This document shows positions 15,697 through 24,346 of a stretch of DNA of 37,741 nt, piece by piece. How positions within the stretch are numbered: position 1 is the first letter of the stretch; the number at the start of each line of letters is the position of its first letter. The translations under genes were made by a program, and so were the position numbers. This DNA is from an uncultured Bacteroidales bacterium (GTDB taxonomy: Bacteria; Bacteroidota; Bacteroidia; Bacteroidales; Muribaculaceae), in assembly GCA_900542185.1 (NCBI GenBank), contig UQMZ01000037.1, positions 1-37,741 on the forward strand, written 5' to 3'. The notes beneath the pieces are model-generated. The model was not told where the DNA came from and did no database searches. It saw nothing but the letters and a program-made list of their open reading frames with translations.

Positions 15697-18600
15697 CTAT
15701 GAATTTAAGAATGTGTTGAAGCCCGTAGTCGCTCCTTTCGTCCGCAACGCCCGTCCGAGCATGGTGTGTATCTCGGCAAGGTGCTGCTCCATCCGTGGCA
15801 GACTTGAAAGGTGCTGATTGGCGGTGTTGAATAAATCGGTATAGTCAACCGCTCCCGCAGTGGCACCCGAAGCCGTAGGCAATGCGGCGCCGCGTCCCTC
15901 CATGATAGCCACAACCCTCGCAAGATTCTCGTCGATGCGCGGGATAGGGGAGACGTAGTACATCAGAGTGTTGCCTATCTGCGCAGCTGTGTTTATCTCC
16001 TCGCTCGTCGCTCCGGCCACGCTCTTGGCAATGCCGGTGTACTCGTTGTCCATGTTGTTGAACATATTCTTCATGTCAAAACCACGGGCTTCCATAGCTT
16101 TCCACCATACTTCCATGCCGTCATTGGCATTGGTCAGCGCGGTGTCCATACCGTTGATAAACGCATTGACAGCCCCGTCAACATCATTGTCCTTAAGCCT
16201 TTCGTCTACATCTTTCCAAACCTGCGAAAAAGCGTTTTCAATAATCTTTGCGGCCATTGTCTCTACCAGCATGTTCTTTATCAAGTCCTGATAGTCTCCC
16301 TTGATGGCGGCAAAGGTATCGCTCATGCTCGCTCTCGCGTCAATCCACGACTGAGCCATCTGACGGGCAATATCAGTGCGGCTACTGCCCGTGAAGTGCT
16401 CGATAAGGTCTTCCTGCATGTCGGCTATCTGATCGCCTATGTCACGGGCTTTGTCAAGGTATTCCTGCGTCTTTTCCTCGTCCTCTTTCTTGCCTTTGCT
16501 CTTTTCCGCTTCGGCCTGTTTCAGATAGGCTTCCTGCTGGGCCTGCAAGTTTTTCAGTTGCTGGTTGTAGTTGTCGATATAGTCGGAACCGAAGACATTC
16601 TCGGCAATCTTGCCAAGTCTGTCGTATCTATATTCCAGGTCTTTCAGTATTTTGCCCTGTTCTTCGATAAGTTTGTTGGCCTTTTTCATTGCCTTACGGC
16701 CTCCTAAATCAAAAGCGCTGAATGTTAAGAGATTTACAATGCCATACGCTACCTGCTGAACAAGTTCGCCCACTCCTTCGAGAATGCCGGGGATCGTGGT
16801 TTCCAACAGTTCGGACAGAATGCCGTTCACGGCATCCCCTACATCTTCAAGCAGGGTTTTGATGAACTCACCGATACCGTTCTCAGCGAACTCGTCGAGC
16901 AATTGCAGTATGAGGCCGATAATCGCGCCCCACATATTGCCGGAACTCTGACCGCCCTTGGCGAGAGCTTCTTTTAAGGCTTCTGCTGACTGTCCGATTC
17001 CGTTGCTTATGGCTTCTTTCGTTGCTTCGCTTGTCAACTGGGAAACAATCGCATTGGTCATGGTATCGGCCATATACTTGGCAATATCCTCGCCAAATCC
17101 CATTCCCTTGAAAGCCTCCACCAATGTATTTTTGGTAGCCTCCGTTATCGCTTCGATGTCTTCCGGGTCTATGTCCTGGGTGGCTTTAAGGATTTTTTCA
17201 GTGATGGATTCTGAAAAACCCCCGAGACCTCCCTCCGTCTCGTCGATTGCTTTCTGTAATTTCTCAGCAGCCTTTATCAGCTTGGAGCCGCCGCTTAAAA
17301 GTTCGCCTATCTTCCGGTGGGCCTTTGGTCCAAGCATATCCCACAACGGTTTCAACGCTCCGTTGTTGAGCGATCGGATTGAGTTGCCTATCCGTTCAAG
17401 GTTCCCCTCAAATTGTTTTGACGCCCGTTCCGCATTATGCTGAGTTCGCATAAGGTCGGTGCTTGCGGCATTGACCGTGGCCGACGCGCTCTGCACTCTT
17501 GCGTCGGCAAGGGCCTTCTCCGCTTCAGCCGCCTTGATGGCTTCTTCGTTGCCCGTGTTCTTGACTGCCGTCAGGTTCCGGTCAGCTTCGATTGCGGCAA
17601 GCGTGGCATTTTTCAGTTCCTCCTGAGCGTTGAGATACTGACTCGCCGCGAAACTGTAATCACGCACAAGAGTGCTTACGGTGCCGACGCCTATCCCCTG
17701 GAAGCCCTCCTGTATGCGGTCCTCTAACTTGTCGATCTGCTCGTAAACGTTTTTCTGTGCTTCCTGTCCGAGACGTGCGAACTCGGAGGATTGGGTGTAC
17801 TCGCGCAATTGCTCCAGTATGCGTTTGAACGATTCGCTGAGCCGTATGCCTATGTCGTCGAACATACCTATCTGCTCCTTGATCTGCTCATAGTCAAGTT
17901 TGGCCCCCTCGTTTTTCTCGCGCTCGCGGTAGTCCTTGATCATGCGGTCGTACATGGCCCTGTCACGCTCGTATCCCTTGTCGTTCGGGTTGAGCGTGTC
18001 TCGTTTAGCCTCAATCTCGGCTATCTGTTCCTCGGTGTACTGTGCCAGCTCTATGCGCTTGTCGTAATATTGTTTAGCACGTTCAAGGTCGCGGCCCCAA
18101 CGCTCAAACTGCTTCTCGCTGAGTTTGTCGCCTGCGTCAAGTATGGACTTTATCGCGCTGTCGTATGCCTGCGGTATCTTGCGGAGATTGTCGGGCATAG
18201 CCTTGTCTGCTTCCCATATCTCACGCAACGCTTTGTAGTCAATCTGCTTGGTGTTCAGGTTTATCGCCGCAGTTATGTCAATCTCCCCGAAGTTCTGCTT
18301 CAACTGCTCGACTTCATCAGTGAATGTGTCGAGCTTGTCCTGTCCGAACACCGAGAATGTGGCGCGGAATGCCATATCCTCGTTGCGTGTAAGACGGAGT
18401 ATCTTCTCATAGAACTCCTTCGCCGTCTTGGTGCGGGATATGCGGTCGGCTAATTCCTTAAGCTGCTTCTCGATGTCTTTCTGCAAGTAATCTGAATCGG
18501 CTTTGCCAATCATTGTCTTGAAGTCAAGGATTGTTTTCTCCGAGCCTTTCGGCAATCCTTTGAGAGACTGCATCACTTTCAGAATAGCATTGCGGTATTC

Positions 18601-21600
18601 CTGCAAGGTCTTGAACTCAGTGGGGAAGTCGAAATTCAGTCCGAACTTGCCTCCGATTTTGTTTGTGTATGCAAGCACTTCCTTGAACTGTTCCTTAATG
18701 TCCGCAAGTGCTTTCGACGCACCTTCTTTCTTGGCTAAATCATCATACTCTTTGTTGATTGTGGCAAGTGTCTGAGCAACCTCCTGCAATACCTGCAAGC
18801 GGGTATCGGACTTGCGGCCCTTGTTCTTGTTCTTCTCGGGGACAGTATACCCAGTAACGAAAGGCACCAATGTATCGAGAGCTTTAATCTCTTTCTTCAT
18901 CTGCTCAACCTCTGCTTCAATATCTTTGCCGAGAAGTTTATTCCACCATTTGCTCAGTACGCCCATGTTGACCAACTGTTGTTGCTTTTCTTTCAGGCGC
19001 GCGTTCAGTTCCGTCTGCTGGTCTTTCAGTCGTTTCAGATAGTCGTCTACCGAACCGGAGCCATCCCACAGATACTTCTGCATCTTATCCATGGATACCT
19101 TGAACGCATCTGCAATCTGACCCATCTTGTACTTAATCTGTACGGCGGTGGCGTTTGTCGGCGCGACATTGCCCCACTCTTTCTGAATATCGCGGATTTT
19201 GTCTGCAAGTTCAGGATGTTTTTTGTCAAGAGCCTCTATAATCGCATCGAAGTTGACAGTGGTTATATCCATCAGATTCTTCGGGTCAACGCTTCCGACA
19301 AGATGAATCCAATCGTTGTTCCATTCAACTTCCTTATTCTTTATCGCATCCTTGATTTGCGTATCGTTGTTAATCAAGTCTGCGACAACTTTCATCGTCT
19401 CGTTGGCCTTTATCTGACTGCCCTGGAATGTGGAATTGTCAATCGGCGAGCCATCGGGGTTGGAGAGTGACAGTTCGTCAATCTTTTTCTTAGCTGCTTC
19501 CAATTCTTTCGACCATGCGCCAGTAGCTCCGGTGGAAGCGTCTACTCGTTTGTTCCACTCGTCAAGTTCGTTGTATTGACCTGCGACAGCTTCTGTCAAT
19601 GCCTGAAACTCATTTGTAGCTTTGCCGAGTCCGATATGGTCATACCAGTTGTCATACCAGCTTGATGTTGTCATGGAACCGGCAAGAGAATCGCTAATAT
19701 TGATTCCGAATTTGGCGGCGGCGGCTTGGAGTTTCTGCCCGGTGGTGCGGAAGTCCGTCTTGCCCTTTTCGAGTTTTTCCTGAATGTCGCGCTGCATCTC
19801 GCCAACGATGTTGATTGCAACGTCGCGCTCTACTCCAGCATACTCGACAAGTGAGTCAATGGCTTTCTTGGACGCTTCGTTTATCTTGCCACCATACTCA
19901 CTGGAGATTTCCTCCATCCCCTTATTCTTCTGCTGTACGGCAATATATTCTTTAAGTGTGGTGGTAAGTTTTGTGTAGTTGTGGTCCAGTCTTTTCAGAT
20001 TCTCTAACTTTAGGGCGTCCTGCGGCAGAATATCTCCATAAGTCCGGCTCAGTTCGGCGAGTGCGTCGCGCTGTTTCTTGCTTCCGTCTGCGGCATTTAC
20101 GGCAGCTTCGGCAAGATGCTCAAAGCGTCCGACAGACTGATTCTGTAAGCTTACTGTAGATGCTTCAATATCATCAAGAGCACGTTTGAGACGTGTGGCT
20201 TTCTCTATCGCACCAACAATAGCCACACTTATTGCGGCAACGGCAGCGACGGTAAGCATTATCCAATTTCCAGCCATTGCCGCCTTTAGCTGACTTGTAG
20301 CTGCGATAAGTCTGTATTTAGCCGCAGTCCAAACATTCGTAGCATTTGCGGCAAGTCTATTTGCGGCAGCAGCCTTTACAGTCCATTGTGCTTCAAGCAC
20401 AGCAAGATTGGTATGTCGAATCGCCGCTTTATTTCCGAGCCGTTGTGCGGCGGTCAGTCTGTTCTGCGCAGCGGTAAGGCCATTTTTTGCCGCCATTAAA
20501 CGTTGAGTTGCTTTTGTAGAAGCCTCCGTGCTTACCACAGTCAATGCCTGTATCGCCTTGTATGCTCCGAAACTTGCGACTGCAACCATAGCCTCTCCTG
20601 CCACTAGCCTCCAATTCTTCATAAGTGAAGTCAGACCGCTTATAAGAGACTTCATACCATCGTTAACCGGACCTGTATTGCCAATCTCGGAGTACATCAC
20701 GGAAGCAGCGTCTCCCAGCTTCGCCCATAGGCCGTAGAGGGTGTTACCCTGCTTCTCCTGCATATTGTAGAATATACCTCCGGCACTCGTCATGTCATCG
20801 AACACGTCCTTGACCATTTCAAAGGAAATTCCACGCTTGCTCACCAAGTCCATCACCTGTGCCGCCGTCACAAGCTCACCATTCATCTTTGACAACTTGG
20901 ACGCGAGTTCTTCGACAATCGGTACACCCATTTCGGTGAACTGCCTGATCTCTGAGGCGCGTAAATATCCCGTAGCACGCACCTGTCCATAAGCAAGCAC
21001 TACGCGATCCATAGATACACCGAGACCAACGGACACGTCCGTTAGCTTCTTGGTGGTCTCGAAAAGTTCGTCATAGCCCACATTGTAGGCTGCCAATTGC
21101 TTCGTATACTTCGTGAGGTCGAGAATTGAGACTGGCGATTTCAGTGCGAACGACTTAATTTCAGAGAACAGCTGATTGGCCTTGTTCTGGTCTTGCAGGA
21201 TTGCACCGAGCGACACCCTCTGCAACTCAAACTGCGCAGTTACCTCGCGCACCTGGGTAATAAAATTCCCAACCTGATTTATGCTCCATAATGCGGCAGT
21301 CTTTTTCAGAAGATTAGTAAGATAAGAGTCTTGCTTATTAAATTCCTGACTCACTTGACTCACCGCTGCTGCCTGCCGCGACGCTCCGCTCTGTGCTTTG
21401 CCTGTAAGTTCTGCAACTTTTGATTTTGCCTTATCAAGTTGTTCCGTTAGTTTGCGTATTTTCTCAGCAACCCTTTCAAAAGACTTGCTCCCGATCTCCT
21501 TACTGTTGAGAATCTGCTGATACGCTTTGATTTTTGCAGACAGATTGGCGATACTGTTCTCTTGCGCTCCAAGGGTTTTGCGCAGTTTTGCATAGCCGTC

Positions 21601-22092
21601 ATTTCGCTTTTGATTAGCCTTTGCTTCTTCATCGGCAACGCGCTTGATTTTTCCGGCAATCTGTGAAAGCGTCTGCCCGTAAGTGCTTGATGCGGTTGCA
21701 AGCTCATTGAACTGGCGAACCATTTCTTGCGCTTTAGGGGTAAGGCGGTCGTTTATGTCGAACTTCTGATTATTCGGTAACGCTTTCCATGCGGCTTCAA
21801 GGTTCCGCATCGCTTCGGTAATACGTTTGATATTTGCCGAATTATCCGTTTGCAATGAGCTGTCAAGAGCTGCTTTCAGGTTTTTAGCATCATCTGTAAT
21901 ATGCTGTATACTGCCGCGTAAAGCTGCCTCAAATGTCGTGAACTTTGAAGTGTCGAGACTCATCGGGATTGTCAAAGGCTTCCCGTCTACGGTCTTTTGC
22001 AGACGGCGTAGAACGCTATCCATCTGCGCTTGCGCATCTTTTACACCTTTTTCTAAGTCAAACCCTATCGGAAAAATTAAATTATCAGCCAT
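15697..22092 (-). CDS. Tape measure protein
   Basis: A 2131-aa protein that sets tail length and is ejected ahead of the DNA. Long Ala/Lys/Gln/Glu helical stretches run through the chain, with a tape-measure N-domain around residues 280-480 (KKTAALWSINQVGNF..., TRYTKQLAAYNVG-like region, GYLRASEIRQFTEMGVPI). Hydrophobic segments lie at about 609-627 (AAVAAISVAIVGAI) and 1720 (IIGLILQLL). By the usual ~0.15 nm per residue this suggests a tail near 300 nm (inference). It is preceded by the frameshifted chaperone pair, but a plus-strand membrane-gene island separates them. Its own promoter is probably at 22489-22520, some 400 nt upstream. Confidence 0.95.
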   Translation of the reverse strand: MADNLIFPIGFDLEKGVKDAQAQMDSVLRRLQKTVDGKPLTIPMSLDTSKFTTFEAALRGSIQHITDDAKNLKAALDSSLQTDNSANIKRITEAMRNLEAAWKALPNNQKFDINDRLTPKAQEMVRQFNELATASSTYGQTLSQIAGKIKRVADEEAKANQKRNDGYAKLRKTLGAQENSIANLSAKIKAYQQILNSKEIGSKSFERVAEKIRKLTEQLDKAKSKVAELTGKAQSGASRQAAAVSQVSQEFNKQDSYLTNLLKKTAALWSINQVGNFITQVREVTAQFELQRVSLGAILQDQNKANQLFSEIKSFALKSPVSILDLTKYTKQLAAYNVGYDELFETTKKLTDVSVGLGVSMDRVVLAYGQVRATGYLRASEIRQFTEMGVPIVEELASKLSKMNGELVTAAQVMDLVSKRGISFEMVKDVFDDMTSAGGIFYNMQEKQGNTLYGLWAKLGDAASVMYSEIGNTGPVNDGMKSLISGLTSLMKNWRLVAGEAMVAVASFGAYKAIQALTVVSTEASTKATQRLMAAKNGLTAAQNRLTAAQRLGNKAAIRHTNLAVLEAQWTVKAAAANRLAANATNVWTAAKYRLIAATSQLKAAMAGNWIMLTVAAVAAISVAIVGAIEKATRLKRALDDIEASTVSLQNQSVGRFEHLAEAAVNAADGSKKQRDALAELSRTYGDILPQDALKLENLKRLDHNYTKLTTTLKEYIAVQQKNKGMEEISSEYGGKINEASKKAIDSLVEYAGVERDVAINIVGEMQRDIQEKLEKGKTDFRTTGQKLQAAAAKFGINISDSLAGSMTTSSWYDNWYDHIGLGKATNEFQALTEAVAGQYNELDEWNKRVDASTGATGAWSKELEAAKKKIDELSLSNPDGSPIDNSTFQGSQIKANETMKVVADLINNDTQIKDAIKNKEVEWNNDWIHLVGSVDPKNLMDITTVNFDAIIEALDKKHPELADKIRDIQKEWGNVAPTNATAVQIKYKMGQIADAFKVSMDKMQKYLWDGSGSVDDYLKRLKDQQTELNARLKEKQQQLVNMGVLSKWWNKLLGKDIEAEVEQMKKEIKALDTLVPFVTGYTVPEKNKNKGRKSDTRLQVLQEVAQTLATINKEYDDLAKKEGASKALADIKEQFKEVLAYTNKIGGKFGLNFDFPTEFKTLQEYRNAILKVMQSLKGLPKGSEKTILDFKTMIGKADSDYLQKDIEKQLKELADRISRTKTAKEFYEKILRLTRNEDMAFRATFSVFGQDKLDTFTDEVEQLKQNFGEIDITAAINLNTKQIDYKALREIWEADKAMPDNLRKIPQAYDSAIKSILDAGDKLSEKQFERWGRDLERAKQYYDKRIELAQYTEEQIAEIEAKRDTLNPNDKGYERDRAMYDRMIKDYREREKNEGAKLDYEQIKEQIGMFDDIGIRLSESFKRILEQLREYTQSSEFARLGQEAQKNVYEQIDKLEDRIQEGFQGIGVGTVSTLVRDYSFAASQYLNAQEELKNATLAAIEADRNLTAVKNTGNEEAIKAAEAEKALADARVQSASATVNAASTDLMRTQHNAERASKQFEGNLERIGNSIRSLNNGALKPLWDMLGPKAHRKIGELLSGGSKLIKAAEKLQKAIDETEGGLGGFSESITEKILKATQDIDPEDIEAITEATKNTLVEAFKGMGFGEDIAKYMADTMTNAIVSQLTSEATKEAISNGIGQSAEALKEALAKGGQSSGNMWGAIIGLILQLLDEFAENGIGEFIKTLLEDVGDAVNGILSELLETTIPGILEGVGELVQQVAYGIVNLLTFSAFDLGGRKAMKKANKLIEEQGKILKDLEYRYDRLGKIAENVFGSDYIDNYNQQLKNLQAQQEAYLKQAEAEKSKGKKEDEEKTQEYLDKARDIGDQIADMQEDLIEHFTGSSRTDIARQMAQSWIDARASMSDTFAAIKGDYQDLIKNMLVETMAAKIIENAFSQVWKDVDERLKDNDVDGAVNAFINGMDTALTNANDGMEVWWKAMEARGFDMKNMFNNMDNEYTGIAKSVAGATSEEINTAAQIGNTLMYYVSPIPRIDENLARVVAIMEGRGAALPTASGATAGAVDYTDLFNTANQHLSSLPRMEQHLAEIHTMLGRALRTKGATTGFNTFLNS

Positions 22093-22121
22093 TGCTTATT
22101 CAGATATTTTTAGTAAATTTG
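22091..22121 (+). promoter_or_regulatory. Promoter of the 67-aa membrane protein gene
   Basis: ATTG (22091-22094), 19 nt, TAAATTTG (22114-22121). It overlaps the first codon of the divergent tape measure gene, so firing of one unit may hinder the other. Confidence 0.75.
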
Positions 22122-22144
22122 CGCATCAATAAATCGTTACTGCT

Positions 22145-22348
22145 ATGGAGTTTGTCTCAGCTATAGCCCTGGTCTGGGCAGTTCTAAACATCATTCTTTT
22201 CTTTAAGCTTTGGGGCGCCTGTAACAACATCAAGCGCATTGCTGACAAATACGACCCCGAAGGCAAAGCTGAACGAGAACGTGCAAAACGATTATCTCCC
22301 TTCTCGTCTAAGGAGGAAATCGACAATTGGCTGAAAGAGGGTAAGTAA
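22145..22348 (+). CDS. Small single-TM membrane protein, unknown
   Basis: A 67-aa protein: N-terminal membrane helix at residues 2-22 (FVSAIALVWAVLNIILFF) followed by a charged cytoplasmic tail with NNIKRIADKYDPEGKAERER and a short C-terminal helix. A good promoter lies 23 nt upstream. Runs against the structural genes; moron-like. No function recognised. The overlapping minus-strand frame (22126-22368) lacks any such signals. Confidence 0.75.
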   Translation: MEFVSAIALVWAVLNIILFFKLWGACNNIKRIADKYDPEGKAERERAKRLSPFSSKEEIDNWLKEGK

Positions 22349-22371
22349 ACGGTCATCGCCTTAAACAATTA

Positions 22372-22416
22372 AAGCCGAGACCGCTTGCGCGGCATCGGCT
22401 CTAAGGCTCTCGGCTT
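22372..22416 (-). terminator. Tandem-GAGCC hairpin with alternative pairings (element E)
   Basis: On the minus strand AAGCCGAGAGCC-TT-AGAGCCGA precedes CCGC-GCAA-GCGG and TCTCGGCTT. AAGCCGAGA (22416-22408) pairs perfectly with TCTCGGCTT (22380-22372), while the nearer AGAGCCGA competes for TCGGCTT. Also folds on the plus strand, where it could terminate the 67-aa gene. Lies in the long leader of the tape measure transcript. Confidence 0.6.
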
Positions 22417-22437
22417 GGTTTGAAAATCGAGTTAAAG

Positions 22438-22478
22438 AGAAAAAGCCACACCCCTTTCGGGATATGGCTCTTGGCTCT
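22438..22478 (-). terminator. Tandem-GAGCC hairpin plus T-run just after a promoter (element D)
   Basis: About 12 nt after the 22489 promoter the minus strand reads AGAGCCAAGAGCC. The second copy begins an 11-bp stem (22469-22459 with 22454-22444, two G-U pairs) closed by a GAAA tetraloop and followed by TTTTTC. A canonical intrinsic terminator or attenuator placed at the start of a transcript. Confidence 0.75.
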
Positions 22479-22488
22479 AATTCAAACG

Positions 22489-22527
22489 CAAAGATAATAA
22501 AAATTACGCAGAATATAAAGCGTAATT
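22489..22527 (-). promoter_or_regulatory. Promoter of the tape-measure transcript with palindromic operator
   Basis: TATCTTTG (22496-22489) with only CTTT at the -33 position. An 8-bp inverted repeat AATTACGC-N10-GCGTAATT (22502-22527) covers the spacer and -33 region, a typical repressor or activator site. This sequence is not the 17-bp site seen elsewhere. Confidence 0.65.
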
Positions 22528-22611
22528 ATTGATTACAATATATAACATGCTAAATATAACCTGATTTGTGCATTGAATTTAGACTAATCAACTAAGATTT
22601 AACTATTTATA

Positions 22612-22643
22612 TTTGCGATAGCCAACTATTTATGTTAATTTTG
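22612..22643 (+). promoter_or_regulatory. Promoter of the 225-aa membrane protein gene
   Basis: TTTG (22612-22615), 20 nt, TAATTTTG (22636-22643): a full consensus match. A second -7 box, TATATTTG, lies at 22608-22615, and a 10-bp direct repeat AACTATTTAT occurs at 22601 and 22624. Confidence 0.8.
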
Positions 22644-22684
22644 CGTTGAAATAATACCAGCAAACCCTAAGCCTCAGAGCTTTT

Positions 22685-23362
22685 ATGGAACCCGTAACTC
22701 GCTTTATAGAGCAAAATTTCGGACTGTCATTTCTTGTAGGAGTGATAGTCGTTGGTACTGTTATCAGCGGAATTGTATGGATTACAATTTGGGCTGTCAA
22801 GCTAACCAATAAGCATAAAGACGTATCAAAGCGCATTGATGATTTACCATGTCCTCACCATACATCAAAAATAGAGAAGCATGATGAACAGTTTGCCGAT
22901 ACACGTGCCTTGATGAGTCGCATGGAGGGACAGCTTGAATTATTGGTGCAAAACTCAATAGAAAAGAGCAATCGCAAAATAAAGAAAAAATCAGGACTTG
23001 CGTTTAGCGCAAAACACAGTCCTCGGCAGCTCAATCAGAACGGGACGGAGTTGTTAAACGATTGCGGCGGAAAGAATTTCCTCGATACGAATATTGGTTT
23101 CTTCATAGACAAAATGGAGAAGCTGCAACCCAAGACAGCCCTTGATGTTGAGGATATGGCATTAGCTGTCCTGCAAACCCATACCAATGAGGATATGTTT
23201 ATCCCTCTGAAAAGCTGGGTATATAATGCGCCATCAAGAGAGCTTAAAAACCCTAATGGCTCTACAAGGATACAAGATGTTGATTTGGATGATGTGATAT
23301 TTGTTCTATCGCTTCCATTGAGAGATAAATACCTTGAACTTCATCCCGAAATTATTAAATAA
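22685..23362 (+). CDS. Membrane-anchored protein with coiled-coil and C-terminal domain, unknown
   Basis: A 225-aa protein: a single N-terminal TM helix (about residues 15-38, FLVGVIVVGTVISGIVWITI), then a DDLPCPHHTSKIEKHDEQF region, a coiled coil to about residue 95, a basic linker and a C-terminal acidic globular domain. The LPC-x-H pattern after a TM recurs in uncharacterised Bacteroidetes membrane proteins as far as I recall. It has its own consensus promoter and a perfect terminator and runs against the tail genes, which marks it as a moron. Possible roles include superinfection exclusion or defence; none can be shown here. Confidence 0.8.
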   Translation: MEPVTRFIEQNFGLSFLVGVIVVGTVISGIVWITIWAVKLTNKHKDVSKRIDDLPCPHHTSKIEKHDEQFADTRALMSRMEGQLELLVQNSIEKSNRKIKKKSGLAFSAKHSPRQLNQNGTELLNDCGGKNFLDTNIGFFIDKMEKLQPKTALDVEDMALAVLQTHTNEDMFIPLKSWVYNAPSRELKNPNGSTRIQDVDLDDVIFVLSLPLRDKYLELHPEIIK

Positions 23363-23374
23363 TAATGAAATAGA

Positions 23375-23406
23375 AAGGGGGCGACACATCACCGTGTCGC
23401 CCTTTT
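23375..23406. terminator. Bidirectional terminator
   Basis: GGGCGACAC (23379-23387), 6-nt loop, GTGTCGCCC (23394-23402), flanked by AAA on one side and TTTT on the other. Serves the plus-strand membrane gene and the minus-strand head/tail operon; the stop codon of the chaperone T frame (23389-23391) lies in it. Confidence 0.92.
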
Positions 23407-24281
23407 CTTTTCCTCCGCCATCACCTCCGCTTGCAGCTCCTCCGGCGTGAGGGTTTTCTTCTTCGGCCTTACGTTCAGCCCCATTCCTCGAAGTTGGGCG
23501 GCTATCTCATCGTCGCTCTTGGCTGCTGTCAGTGCCGCCTCGGTGCGCTCGCTCGGCTTCTCGTAGTCATAGTCGTAATAGCTCTTGTCGAGAAGCATAA
23601 ATGTGACGTAGTTCTCGGTATCGAGGAACCAATAGCGCAGCCACGACCACAAGCCATAGTTGCCGTATATCGCCTTAATTTTCTCGTTGTCCGTAGCCTC
23701 GGTGAACAGACTGCCTACTTGCTGTCCTCCCCCTTTTTCTTCGTAGCGTCCTCCGCCGCTTGCGCCTCCGCCGCTCTCCATCTTTTCAGCGTCTCTCTTA
23801 CGCCGTCGCCAATTGGTTTCATGGAAAGTGCGAGTTGATGCTTTGTATTTTCCCAATTGGCTAAAGAAAAACCCACTTCTTCATCGTTGAGGGCGGCATT
23901 GTTGATTGCGGCGGTATGTTCCTCGTAGCGGAGCATAAGTCGCCGCCATGTCAGAGCGAAAAGGAATGGAACGAATAACGCCCGGTTGCCTAACAGATAG
24001 TAGGCGGCTGTCTTAGCATGGAGCGTGTCGAGTTTGCGCTGTATCTTCTTCGCTTTGCGAAGCGGCATAGCCTCTTTCTGCTTGCCGGATAGCGCATAGG
24101 CTTCAAGTTCGAGGGTATGGATGCGTTCTCTCACTTTCTTGCTCACCTGCCTTACGGTGTAGGTCTTGCCACCGACGGCTATCACCCTCGGGAATCCATG
24201 CTTGATATGCTCCTTTGCCGCAACCATGCGGTCAAGTTCCTCGGCGGTAAGCTCCTGCGGTTTTTCTTTGTCTTCGGTCAT
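23389..24281 (-). CDS. Tail assembly chaperone G-T fusion by -1 frameshift (lambda gpGT-like)
   Basis: The 188-aa G frame (23715-24281) overlaps by 142 nt another frame that extends to 23389, in the -1 register. A canonical slippery heptamer A_AAG_GGG lies at 23736-23730, five codons before the G stop. A -1 slip after the GGG codon gives a 184 + 113 = 297-aa fusion. The T part contains YGLWSWLRYWFLDTENYVTFMLLDKSYYDYDYE and ends KKRATR. The pair sits downstream of the tail tube gene and upstream of the tape measure, the conserved slot of G/GT chaperones, which bind the tape measure and recruit tube subunits. An independent start for the T frame at 23856 exists but would encode a low-complexity head; I think the fusion is the main product. 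Confidence 0.8.
23715..24281 (-). CDS. Tail assembly chaperone G-like protein (unshifted product)
   Basis: A 188-aa soluble, charged protein. Residues 8-60 include an RVIAVGGKTYTVRQVSKKVRERI segment; the middle helix bundle contains AAYYLLGNRALFVPFLFALTWRRLM; the C-terminus is Ala/Glu/Lys-rich (AEAQAAEDATKKKGEDSK). It starts downstream of a terminator that follows the tail tube gene, so expression relies on read-through or a promoter I cannot see. Confidence 0.85.
   Translation of the reverse strand: MTEDKEKPQELTAEELDRMVAAKEHIKHGFPRVIAVGGKTYTVRQVSKKVRERIHTLELEAYALSGKQKEAMPLRKAKKIQRKLDTLHAKTAAYYLLGNRALFVPFLFALTWRRLMLRYEEHTAAINNAALNDEEVGFSLANWENTKHQLALSMKPIGDGVRETLKRWRAAEAQAAEDATKKKGEDSK
23730..23736 (-). 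promoter_or_regulatory. Slippery heptamer A_AAG_GGG for -1 ribosomal frameshift
   Basis: In the G frame the codons read AAG AAA AAG GGG GAG GAC AGC AAG TAG; the heptamer obeys X_XXY_YYZ and both tRNAs re-pair after slipping (AAG to AAA, GGG to GGG). It lies inside a run of five A and five G. Confidence 0.75.
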
Positions 24282-24291
24282 AATAGTGTGT

Positions 24292-24325
24292 TAAAAGGGG
24301 CGGCGGCAATGAAGCTACCGCCCCT
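24292..24325 (-). terminator. Terminator after the tail tube gene
   Basis: Minus strand AGGGGCGG (24325-24318), loop, CCGCCCCT (24303-24296) followed by TTTTAA. A terminator between a very abundant tube protein and its low-abundance chaperones would lower chaperone expression. Confidence 0.85.
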
Positions 24326-24346
24326 CGTTGAAAAGATTGTTATAGA

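Noticed and set aside
22126..22368. 80-codon minus-strand frame
   Set aside because: Antisense to the 67-aa membrane gene, which has a consensus promoter and a clear TM; the frame shows no domain.
23389..23856. Chaperone T frame as an independent gene from ATG 23856
   Set aside because: The N-terminal part is low complexity and overlaps G by 142 nt; the slippery heptamer explains it better as a frameshift extension.
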